Part shown: piece by piece, positions 1-5,172 of the stretch
Position numbering within the stretch: the stretch's first letter is position 1
Layout: each line of letters begins with the position of its first letter
From: Opitutales bacterium UBA7389
GTDB lineage: Bacteria; Verrucomicrobiota; Verrucomicrobiia; Opitutales; Opitutaceae
Direction of reading: 5' to 3'
DNA: 5,172 nucleotides
Assembly: GCA_002474325.1 (NCBI GenBank)
Contig: DKNL01000084.1
Span: 1 to 5,172 of the forward strand
The notes under the pieces: generated by a model
The model's input: only the letters and a program-made list of their open reading frames with translations
Databases searched by the model: none
Told to the model about the DNA's origin: nothing
Program-made: the position numbers and the translations under genes

Positions 1-1323
1 GGCTAGGTTGAATAAGCCGCCACGGCCCTCTCCCATATCAACCCATTTCCAATTACCCACGCGCGCGCCTTTCAATCCGCGACGCTTCCAAAACATATCC
101 TGACGTGGGCTTTCCGCTTCACCACGCAAGGTCGGCCACCAATTGTATCCATCGAGCACAACGCCTTGTGGCAATTGTGCTCCAGTCGCGGCAGCCAGGC
201 TAGGCAGCAACTCCATTCCCGTCAGAAAGGCGTTATTCTCCACGCCTGCGGGCACGCCTCCATCCGGCCAGCGGACGATTGACAGCACCCTTACACCACC
301 TTCCCAGGTATCGCCCTTCCCTCCGCGCAAAGCTCCATTGTCCGCCGGGCCACCACCCCCATTGTCAGCAAAGAAAATGACGATAGTATTGTCCACCAAT
401 CCTTTCCGATCTAGCGTATCGAGAATTTTCCCAATGGAGGCATCCATGCACGTAGTCGCTGCTCGGAAATCACGTTTTCGCTTTCCCCTTGTGGGCACGA
501 GCGTTTCTTCGCCGTAACGTGTTCCCAATTGATAGGCCGTCTCTACAGCTGGATACATCGCTTCGAATTCTGGAGGTGCCTGCACAGTGCCTCTAATTTT
601 GGGATCCAAGGCGGAGGAAACATGCGGAGCATTGAAGGGAACATAGAGGAAAAAGGGCTCATCCTGCTTGCGTTCATCGAGAAACCTTAGTGCTTCTCGC
701 TCGAACAAATAGGTCGCATAGATACCTGTATCTTCATCAGTCCGCTCGTTGTTGCGATACATACTGTGAACACCGTAGCGCTCGTGCGTATAGTAATCGA
801 TGCCTGTGTTCACTAGTCCATAGAATTCGTTGAAGCCTTTGGCTAGCGGCAGGAAGCGTTTGCTGATACCCAAATCCCATTTCCCGAATATCCCCGAATA
901 ATACCCTTTCGACTCGAGCACTTTTGGTATCAGAATTTCTCTGACATCCATTCCTCCTATTCGCTCCCAGGTGATGGCATAGGTTTCTGGATCGTATTTG
1001 TGGCCGTAATCGGGTGCCTCATTACGAATCATGTCGTAAATGCCATTTCGCTGAGGATAGCGTCCTGACAGAAAAGCTCCCCTCGAAGGTGTGCATGCGG
1101 GCCAGGCCACATAGAAACTGGTAAGACGAGTTCCCTCTTTAGCTAGCCGATCGAGGTTGGGCGTAATAATATCTCCGTTCAGCAAACCAAGATCGTTGTA
1201 TCCCTGATCGTCAGAAACGATAAGCAGGATATTCGGCCGCTCATCAGATTGTCCGAAGGTATCGGTTGTGACCCAAACCGCGACAGATAGAACCAGAGCG
1301 GCGAGAGCATTCGTGGCCCTCAT
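1..1323 (-). CDS. Exported type I sulfatase (arylsulfatase family), C-terminus cut by the window edge
   Basis: The frame is open from the ATG at 1321-1323 to base 1 with no stop, so 441 codons are visible and the C-terminus is missing. Where it breaks off, the sequence GGLFNLA matches the usual LY/FDL block near the end of sulfatases, so probably only some tens of residues are lost. Residues 1-25 form a Sec-type signal peptide (hydrophobic 6-18, likely cleavage near TFG/QS), implying a periplasmic or outer-surface location. Seen motifs: RPNILLIVSDDQGYND (29-44) with the metal-binding D38-D39; the CTPSR signature with C77 as the formylglycine precursor and R81; GKWDLG with K148; APH with H234; ADNGG with D320-N321; and RGGKGDTWEGG with K336. 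The usual GKWHLG histidine is Asp150 here. The family hydrolyses sulfate esters after Cys-to-formylglycine conversion by FGE or anSME, neither of which is in the window. The substrate cannot be told from sequence. The start overlaps the stop of the upstream lipoprotein gene (ATGA), which supports this start and cotranslation. The family is very secure. Confidence 0.95.
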   Translation of the reverse strand, partial: MRATNALAALVLSVAVWVTTDTFGQSDERPNILLIVSDDQGYNDLGLLNGDIITPNLDRLAKEGTRLTSFYVAWPACTPSRGAFLSGRYPQRNGIYDMIRNEAPDYGHKYDPETYAITWERIGGMDVREILIPKVLESKGYYSGIFGKWDLGISKRFLPLAKGFNEFYGLVNTGIDYYTHERYGVHSMYRNNERTDEDTGIYATYLFEREALRFLDERKQDEPFFLYVPFNAPHVSSALDPKIRGTVQAPPEFEAMYPAVETAYQLGTRYGEETLVPTRGKRKRDFRAATTCMDASIGKILDTLDRKGLVDNTIVIFFADNGGGGPADNGALRGGKGDTWEGGVRVLSIVRWPDGGVPAGVENNAFLTGMELLPSLAAATGAQLPQGVVLDGYNWWPTLRGEAESPRQDMFWKRRGLKGARVGNWKWVDMGEGRGGLFNLA

Positions 1324-2048
1324 AAACGCTTTAGGCGGATGTTACGCCAAATCACTCTCTTGCCGCTTTTTTCCAAGTTCTTGCCAATGCCATGCAGCTG
1401 GAGGGCGATGTAGCCTGAAGACGTGAGGTCATCATGCATATCAGCCACGGGAACGCCATTCAACCAAGTTTGAAAATGGTCGCCGTTAGCGATGATCCGA
1501 AAATGGTTCCATTGTACGGGCTTGAAAGCCTTTTTAGCGACTTCGCTTTCCCCTGGTGTATGCAGAAAACCACGACCGCCCTCCTCATATACGGTTCCGC
1601 TCCAGGCACGTTCGGTTGGATCGATCTCAATTTGGTAGCCCCAGAACCGTCCCCTCTCCCAAATCCGTTCCTTCACGTCCTTGGTGCCATCATCCTTAAA
1701 CCGCCCCCCCCATCGAATGGTCGTCGTCTCTACAGGATAGGTGTGGCTGCGAATCTGAATGCCCGAGTTCAATAGAGGGTCCACCCAGAACTCAACTTCC
1801 AGTTCGAAGTCGTCATACATCTCTTTTGTTGCCAGGAAGCTGTTGGGGAGATCAGGAGCAGACTCGCCGACGATGGCGCCATCCTCCACATAGAATTTTC
1901 CGCCTCCAAAATTCTGCCAACCTTCGAGATCGGAACCATTGAATAACTTGACCGATTCTGTCGTGGAATTGCTTGAAGGGCTACAACCAGCCAGGAGGAG
2001 CGACAGTGATGAGACGATTAATGCTAGATACTTGCGGTGTTTTTTCAT
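1320..2048 (-). CDS. DUF1080 / 3-keto-disaccharide hydrolase family lipoprotein
   Basis: The product is 242 residues from the ATG at 2046-2048. An in-frame ATG at 2079-2081 would add 11 residues (MVSSFSALIIS) before a perfect lipoprotein signal, so I chose the inner start: MKKHRK, a hydrophobic stretch at 7-19, then lipobox L19-A20-G21-C22. Neither start has a convincing Shine-Dalgarno. Ser23 follows the Cys, and a Ser/Thr/Asn-rich linker (23-32) leads into the domain. Conserved DUF1080 blocks are LFNGSDLEGW (35-44), VEDGAIVGE (54-62), NSGIQIRS (94-101), GYQIEID (137-143), WNHFRIIANG (180-189), WLNGVPVAD (195-203), GYIALQLHG (212-220) and a closing WRNIRLKRL. This is the concanavalin-like beta-sandwich (Pfam PF06439) named for 3-keto-disaccharide hydrolysis; many members are uncharacterised, so the reaction here is inference. 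The gene is first in a two-gene operon with the sulfatase (4-base ATGA overlap), which suggests a shared glycan substrate. A run of eight G on the coding strand encodes W113-G114-G115 and is intact in frame. Confidence 0.9.
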   Translation of the reverse strand: MKKHRKYLALIVSSLSLLLAGCSPSSNSTTESVKLFNGSDLEGWQNFGGGKFYVEDGAIVGESAPDLPNSFLATKEMYDDFELEVEFWVDPLLNSGIQIRSHTYPVETTTIRWGGRFKDDGTKDVKERIWERGRFWGYQIEIDPTERAWSGTVYEEGGRGFLHTPGESEVAKKAFKPVQWNHFRIIANGDHFQTWLNGVPVADMHDDLTSSGYIALQLHGIGKNLEKSGKRVIWRNIRLKRL

Positions 2049-2296
2049 AGAGATGATTAAGGCTGAAAAACTACTCACCATTTACGCGGACTCAACAAAA
2101 TATCCTTGTAGGCAAGGAATATCGAGACCGCCCTCCCTACCATGAAAATATCGAACAAAAACCTGAAATATTTCACCCATTATGAATAAAGATACATGGC
2201 GTAGAATCCGATTGGCAAATACCCAGTTTTAAATTATCACCAATAAAGAATTATCAAAGGTCGTCGCCGGTATTCCTTTACTCCAATCTCGTGAAC
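2049..2296. promoter_or_regulatory. Divergent intergenic region expected to carry both promoters
   Basis: These 248 AT-rich bases separate the leftward lipoprotein-sulfatase pair from the rightward lyase-like gene, and no gene is supported inside. A possible rightward sigma70-like promoter is TTGGCA (2212-2217), 17 bases, TATCAC (2235-2240). A possible leftward one is TTGCCA (complement of 2213-2218), 18 bases, TATCTT (complement of 2189-2194). Both fit the consensus only partly and share the same TTGGCAA core, so at most one may be real. Possible operator-like elements are the perfect 10-base palindrome GAAATATTTC (2165-2174), the direct repeat AATTATCA (2232-2239 and 2249-2256), and a hairpin at 2100-2122. 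That the region regulates transcription follows from the divergent layout; the individual boxes are weak guesses. Confidence 0.6.
2100..2122. repeat. Short inverted repeat in the leader of the DUF1080 gene
   Basis: ATATCCTTG (2100-2108) and CAAGG plus ATAT (2113-2122) pair as a nine-base-pair stem with one bulged A (2118) and a TAGG loop. The element lies about 50-75 bases upstream of the lipoprotein start. It could be an operator or an RNA hairpin in the 5' leader. There is no T-run beside it, so it is not an intrinsic terminator. No regulator family can be assigned. Confidence 0.4.
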
Positions 2297-3664
2297 ATGC
2301 TCGCTAGAATAAACTTTTGCATCATCTCAGTTTTCACCGTTTCGACGAGTTTTGCTGAAGTGTCACGAGCTCAGGCCGAAGCTGCGATCGAGCGTGGGAT
2401 AAACTACTTTCATTCCCTGTCTAATCGAGGAGGCTACGTCTATTCCGTGACCCCCGATCTATCCCGCCGATGGGGAGAAGGCCTTCTCGATGAAAATACG
2501 ATTGAGGTACAACCGCCTGGAACGCCAGCAGTTGGCATGGCTTTACTGAACGCTTATAACACGACCGGCTCCTCGATTGCCCTCAACGCAGCCCACGACG
2601 CAGCACAAGCTCTTATACTCGGGCAAAACACTCACGGAGGCTGGCAGCATACAATCCAATTTGATCGACCAGCAGGTGATATGGTCAGTTTTGATGACGA
2701 TCAGACTCAAAGCGCTATCAGCTTCTTGATGGCCCTCGATCAGAAAGTGGACGACTCTGAACTGACAGCCGCGATAAACAAAGCATTGAATCTTATGAAA
2801 GAAGCCCAACTTGAAAACGGCGGCTGGCCACACCGCTACCCGAGCCAAGGCGACTATCATGATTACGCAACCTTCAACGACGAGGGGATCAATGATTGCA
2901 TTCGAGTCATGCTGGAAGCTCTCCAACATTATGGACGACAAGAGGACGAGGGAGTATTGCTGAGAGCAGGACGCTTTTTGATGATATCTCAACTGCCTCC
3001 TCCTCAACCCGGCTGGGCCCAGCAGTACAACGAGTTTCTACGACCCGCTTGGGCTCGCAGCTTCGAGCCCCCGTCTATTTGCCCGTCGGTGACTCTCAAC
3101 AATATCAACTCGCTACTCGACCTGTATATTCACATCGGCCGGAGCGAATATCTAGAGCCGATCCCTGATTCGTTGAAATGGATCGAAGGCATTCGATTAC
3201 CAAACGGGAAATGGGCCCGCTTTGTTGAACTGTATACGGGCAAACCACTTTACTATGATCGAGGTCGCATTCGCATCGATTCTCTCGAAGAGCTCAGTGA
3301 AGAACGACGCCTTGGTTACGGCTACCAAGTAGATCTGCGAAGAAAATTGGATTCCATCAAACAACGGCACCAGCAGATCATCGAGCTAGGCAGAGACGCC
3401 TATATAGCTCGCTCCGATGCGAGCCCATCAGTAAATACTCTTGAAAATAGGATTTCGCAGCTATCCACCAAAGTATCAGCTATTTTCGAATCTCAGGATT
3501 CCAACGGAGCTTGGATTACAAAAAATGATCGATTCAAGAAGCGTACACCCGGACAGCTCTGGCAAGGCGACTACGAAGTTGCTGATAGGATCAGCAGCCG
3601 CATATTTATCGATAATATCGATATACTCTGCGAGTATGTGCGCTTGCTGGATTCTAGAAAATGA
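2297..3664 (+). CDS. Exported PL10 pectate-lyase-like (Pec_lyase family) alpha-helical protein
   Basis: The product is 455 residues from the ATG at 2297. A GTG six bases upstream (2291) would add Met-Asn. Neither has a visible ribosome site, and ATG is preferred. Residues 1-20 are a signal peptide (hydrophobic 6-16, likely cut at SFA/EVS), so the protein is periplasmic or secreted. The mature part looks like an alpha/alpha-toroid of repeated helical pairs with Gly-Gly-Trp turns: HGGWQH (113-118), ENGGWPHRYP (173-182) and SNGAW (402-406). The blocks NGGWP...YP, then ATFNDEG (191-197), then PGWAQQYN (238-245) and PAWARSFEPPS (250-260) follow the order seen in the Pec_lyase (PL10) family. LEPIPDSLKW (286-295) and GKWARFVELYTGKPLYYDR (304-322) fit the larger marine relatives of that family. 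PL10 enzymes cleave polygalacturonate by calcium-assisted beta-elimination, but whether this protein is catalytic, and on which uronate polymer, is not shown. The region following PPS (261-268) departs from the pattern I recall. It is divergent from the DUF1080-sulfatase pair and convergent with the second sulfatase, which suggests joint work on a sulfated polysaccharide. Family call good, activity uncertain. Confidence 0.8.
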   Translation: MLARINFCIISVFTVSTSFAEVSRAQAEAAIERGINYFHSLSNRGGYVYSVTPDLSRRWGEGLLDENTIEVQPPGTPAVGMALLNAYNTTGSSIALNAAHDAAQALILGQNTHGGWQHTIQFDRPAGDMVSFDDDQTQSAISFLMALDQKVDDSELTAAINKALNLMKEAQLENGGWPHRYPSQGDYHDYATFNDEGINDCIRVMLEALQHYGRQEDEGVLLRAGRFLMISQLPPPQPGWAQQYNEFLRPAWARSFEPPSICPSVTLNNINSLLDLYIHIGRSEYLEPIPDSLKWIEGIRLPNGKWARFVELYTGKPLYYDRGRIRIDSLEELSEERRLGYGYQVDLRRKLDSIKQRHQQIIELGRDAYIARSDASPSVNTLENRISQLSTKVSAIFESQDSNGAWITKNDRFKKRTPGQLWQGDYEVADRISSRIFIDNIDILCEYVRLLDSRK

Positions 3665-3707
3665 GCAGCACGGGCTTCACCATCTCAGACGTGAAACAGT
3701 GCAACTT

Positions 3708-3770
3708 GTAGGATCGGCTTTATGCCGAGATGCAGCTGGCTTGGATGTCGCGGCATAAAGCCGCTCCTAC
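3708..3770. repeat. REP/REPIN-like inverted repeat: two GTAG-headed hairpin units in opposite orientation
   Basis: The left arm starts GTAGGATCGGCTTTATGCCG (3708-3727). The right arm (3745-3770) read on the minus strand starts GTAGGAGCGGCTTTATGCCG. The arms agree at 19 of the first 20 bases and pair for about 25 bases with two mismatches and two G-T wobbles, leaving a loop of about 12 bases. Each arm alone is also a small hairpin: GCGGC-TTTAT-GCCGC in the right arm, with CGGC/GCCG kept in the left arm. A 5' GTAG head followed by an imperfect palindrome, arranged as an inverted pair, is the hallmark of REP sequences and REPINs moved by RAYT (Y1 tyrosine) transposases. No RAYT gene is in the window. 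That the element recurs across this genome is inference. Confidence 0.7.
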
Positions 3771-3779
3771 GTTTTTATT
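3708..3779 (+). terminator. Probable intrinsic terminator of the lyase-like gene, formed by the REP-like hairpin
   Basis: The long GC-rich inverted repeat ends at 3770 and is followed directly on the plus strand by GTTTTTATT (3771-3779), giving a strong stem plus U-tract 43 bases after the lyase-like stop codon. The opposite strand has no matching U-run after the stem (it continues AAGTTGCACTG), so the element should stop rightward transcription better than leftward. The stem is longer than a usual terminator, so termination may be a secondary use of the repeat. Confidence 0.6.
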
Positions 3780-3822
3780 GTTCGGCAGCTTTAGGATAAT
3801 CAGCCCTACCACCAAAATCATG

Positions 3823-5172
3823 CTACATCGGCGCGATACGCTTGGAGCCAACGTCTGTGGTTAGGTTGACGTGGTCGTTGAAACTTTTCCAGATGAGCTC
3901 GTTTTTCGTATCTACGCTATCCGGATCATCCCAAAGGTTTTCGAATTCCCAAGGATCCTTCTCCAGATCGTACAGTTCCCCTAGACCGTCATTGTGATAG
4001 GCGGACAATTTGTATCTCTTTGTTCGATACATGGTAGCGAAAGTACCCGTTCCTCCAGTAAAGTGAGTATCTAGGGCATCAAAATACTCGCATCTAGCGA
4101 CTTCCCGAATCTTCGAACCGTCTTCCTTACCCTCTAGAACGTTACGTAACGATCGGCCCTGATGATAGTCGGGTATCTCAACACCTGTAAGATCAAGAAT
4201 GGTTGCCGAAAGATCCAGCAATTCAACCAATCCCTCACAAGCTACGCCTTTCGCGAAATGGCCGGGCCATGAAAAGATGAGGGGAACTCGAGTGAGGCCT
4301 TCATAAAATCGGCAACCCTTTTTCACCAGTCCATGATCCCCGAGCATTTCCCCATGATCGGATGTAAATATGATGATCGTATTTTCCCGCTGACCAGTTT
4401 TCTCCAGGTAATCCAGTATCCGAGCGAACTGATCGTCGATCTGAGCGATCATAGCATAGTATTTACCTTGGATATCTTTTCCATTGACTTCCTCGGGCCG
4501 TTTGGCGCGGCCTTGAAAGTCCAGCGGATCGAGTTTCGCCTGAGCATCCAGATCTGACTCACGAAAATAAGGTCCTGGCATATCATCCGCCGAAAACTTC
4601 TCCGCGTAACTTGCTGGCGGTATAAAGGGTGGATGCGGATCGTAAACGTTTATGTTGAGCAGCCAAGGGCAATTCCGCTCTTGGGACATGAACTCGATGG
4701 CCCGATCCGAGGCCCACTTCGTTTGGTGATACTCCGGATCCACTCGAGCTTCCGAGTTGCGCATCTCATCCAGATCTTTTCCCTTTTCTCTAACCCAGTC
4801 GGCATAGTCGTGAGTCCCTTCAGGCCAATCGTCTCTTGGAGCGTGCGAATGCTTCCAGTAGGTGAAGCCATCGTCTAGCCTCGGCTCGGGACGGTGACCT
4901 GCGCTAACCAAATGAAATTTCCCTATTAACCCACACTCGTATCCAGAATCTGCTATCAACTTAGAAATTAAAGGCGGACCATCCGGAAACGAGTCGTTTC
5001 CATTTCGGGTATTGTGGAGACGGCTTGGATACAAACCTGTCATAAAGCTTGCCCGACTCGGGGTGCAAATCGGGCTCTGACAATAGGTTTTGGTAAAGGC
5101 AACGCCCTCTTCCACTAAACCATCGATTGTCGGCGTCTTAACGAATTCGTTTCCCAACGCTCCAATCGTATC
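3823..5172 (-). CDS. Type I sulfatase, second subfamily (DHGE type), N-terminus cut by the window edge
   Basis: 449 residues are visible. The frame stays open to base 5172 and reads DTIGALGNEFVKTPTIDGL, which is the normal stretch just after the N-terminal metal-binding DDQR-type motif. The true start, that motif and any signal peptide are therefore outside the window, and the in-frame TTG at 5155-5157 is an internal Leu codon, not a start. Numbering from the window edge, the key residues are the CTPSR signature with C36 (formylglycine precursor) and R40, GKFHL with K85 and H87, DPHPPF with H180, SDHGEMLGDHG with D272-H273, and VKKG with K285. These cover the expected active-site set, so it should be catalytically competent once matured. 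The C-terminal GELYDLEKDPWEFENLW block is complete, ending at a TAG stop. The SDHGE/GDHG form is unlike the ADNGG form of the first sulfatase, so the two are separate subfamilies, not a recent duplication, and may act on different sulfate positions. The exact substrate cannot be given. It converges on the lyase-like gene across a REP-like element. Confidence 0.95.
   Translation of the reverse strand, partial: DTIGALGNEFVKTPTIDGLVEEGVAFTKTYCQSPICTPSRASFMTGLYPSRLHNTRNGNDSFPDGPPLISKLIADSGYECGLIGKFHLVSAGHRPEPRLDDGFTYWKHSHAPRDDWPEGTHDYADWVREKGKDLDEMRNSEARVDPEYHQTKWASDRAIEFMSQERNCPWLLNINVYDPHPPFIPPASYAEKFSADDMPGPYFRESDLDAQAKLDPLDFQGRAKRPEEVNGKDIQGKYYAMIAQIDDQFARILDYLEKTGQRENTIIIFTSDHGEMLGDHGLVKKGCRFYEGLTRVPLIFSWPGHFAKGVACEGLVELLDLSATILDLTGVEIPDYHQGRSLRNVLEGKEDGSKIREVARCEYFDALDTHFTGGTGTFATMYRTKRYKLSAYHNDGLGELYDLEKDPWEFENLWDDPDSVDTKNELIWKSFNDHVNLTTDVGSKRIAPM

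Larger units (their letters stand above)
3665..3822. other. Convergent intergenic region, 158 bases, holding a REP-like element
   Basis: This lies between the stop of the lyase-like gene and the stop of the second sulfatase, so both genes run towards it. The only structure I can support is the long inverted repeat at 3708-3770 with the following T-run. The remainder (3665-3707 and 3781-3822) shows no gene, RNA gene or clear signal. Confidence 0.7.

Noticed and set aside
143..517. Open frame of 124 codons on the plus strand
   Set aside because: It is antisense to the first sulfatase, whose motifs (ADNGG, GGKGDTWEGG) are intact in this stretch. Its product is low-complexity Pro/Ser/Arg with no recognisable family.
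1434..1775. Open frame of 113 codons on the plus strand
   Set aside because: It lies antisense within the DUF1080 gene, which has clear family blocks throughout. No signal or domain is seen in the antisense product.
2142..2189. Possible 15-residue leader peptide, ATG at 2142, reading MKISNKNLKYFTHYE
   Set aside because: No ribosome site precedes it, and a frame this short is expected by chance in AT-rich intergenic DNA. It shows no attenuator-like codon run.
2543..3007. Open frame of 154 codons on the minus strand
   Set aside because: It is antisense to the PL10-like gene across its conserved NGGWP and FND blocks. The product resembles no family.
3441..3758. Open frame of 105 codons on the plus strand
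   Set aside because: It overlaps the end of the lyase-like gene in another frame and runs into the REP-like repeat, with no family resemblance and no ribosome site.
3708..3770. CRISPR-like repeat
   Set aside because: There are only two units, in opposite orientation with a 12-base loop, and no repeated spacers or cas genes. A REP-type inverted pair explains it better.
5155..5157. TTG as the start codon of the second sulfatase
   Set aside because: The frame continues upstream to the window edge with DTIGA, matching the family just after the N-terminal metal motif. The gene is therefore cut by the window and this codon is an internal Leu.

Overview
The window reads as part of a polysaccharide-degradation locus from a heterotrophic bacterium with mid-range GC. 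It holds two type I (formylglycine) sulfatases, a DUF1080 lipoprotein and a pectate-lyase-like protein in about 5 kb. Start codons lack clear Shine-Dalgarno sequences. There is one GTAG-headed REP-like inverted repeat. This mix is typical of the Verrucomicrobiota (Opitutales/Puniceicoccales type), or less likely Planctomycetota, Lentisphaerota or Kiritimatiellota. The taxonomic call is inference, because no marker gene is present.

Layout. Bases 1-1323 (minus strand) encode an exported sulfatase whose C-terminus runs off the left edge. It is translationally coupled through an ATGA overlap to an upstream DUF1080 (3-keto-disaccharide hydrolase family) lipoprotein at 1320-2048. Bases 2049-2296 are an AT-rich divergent intergenic region with short inverted and direct repeats; it should hold the promoters for the leftward pair and for the rightward gene. 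Bases 2297-3664 (plus strand) encode an exported, mostly helical protein resembling the PL10 pectate lyase family (Pfam Pec_lyase). Bases 3665-3822 are a convergent intergenic region carrying a long REP-type inverted repeat followed by a T-run, which probably also serves as the terminator of the lyase-like gene. Bases 3823-5172 (minus strand) encode a second sulfatase of a different subfamily, whose N-terminus lies beyond the right edge.

Working together (inference): the two sulfatases would remove sulfate esters, the lyase-like protein would cut or bind a uronate-containing backbone, and the DUF1080 lipoprotein would handle glycoside or keto-sugar products at the membrane. The target would be a sulfated, uronic-acid-containing polysaccharide, for example of algal origin. 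No transporter, SusC/D pair, regulator or sulfatase-maturating enzyme is visible here.

No wholly new system is evident. The items most worth a second look are the REP/REPIN-like element, an Asp in place of the usual active-site His in the first sulfatase, a G8 tract inside the DUF1080 gene, and a divergent conserved block in the lyase-like protein.
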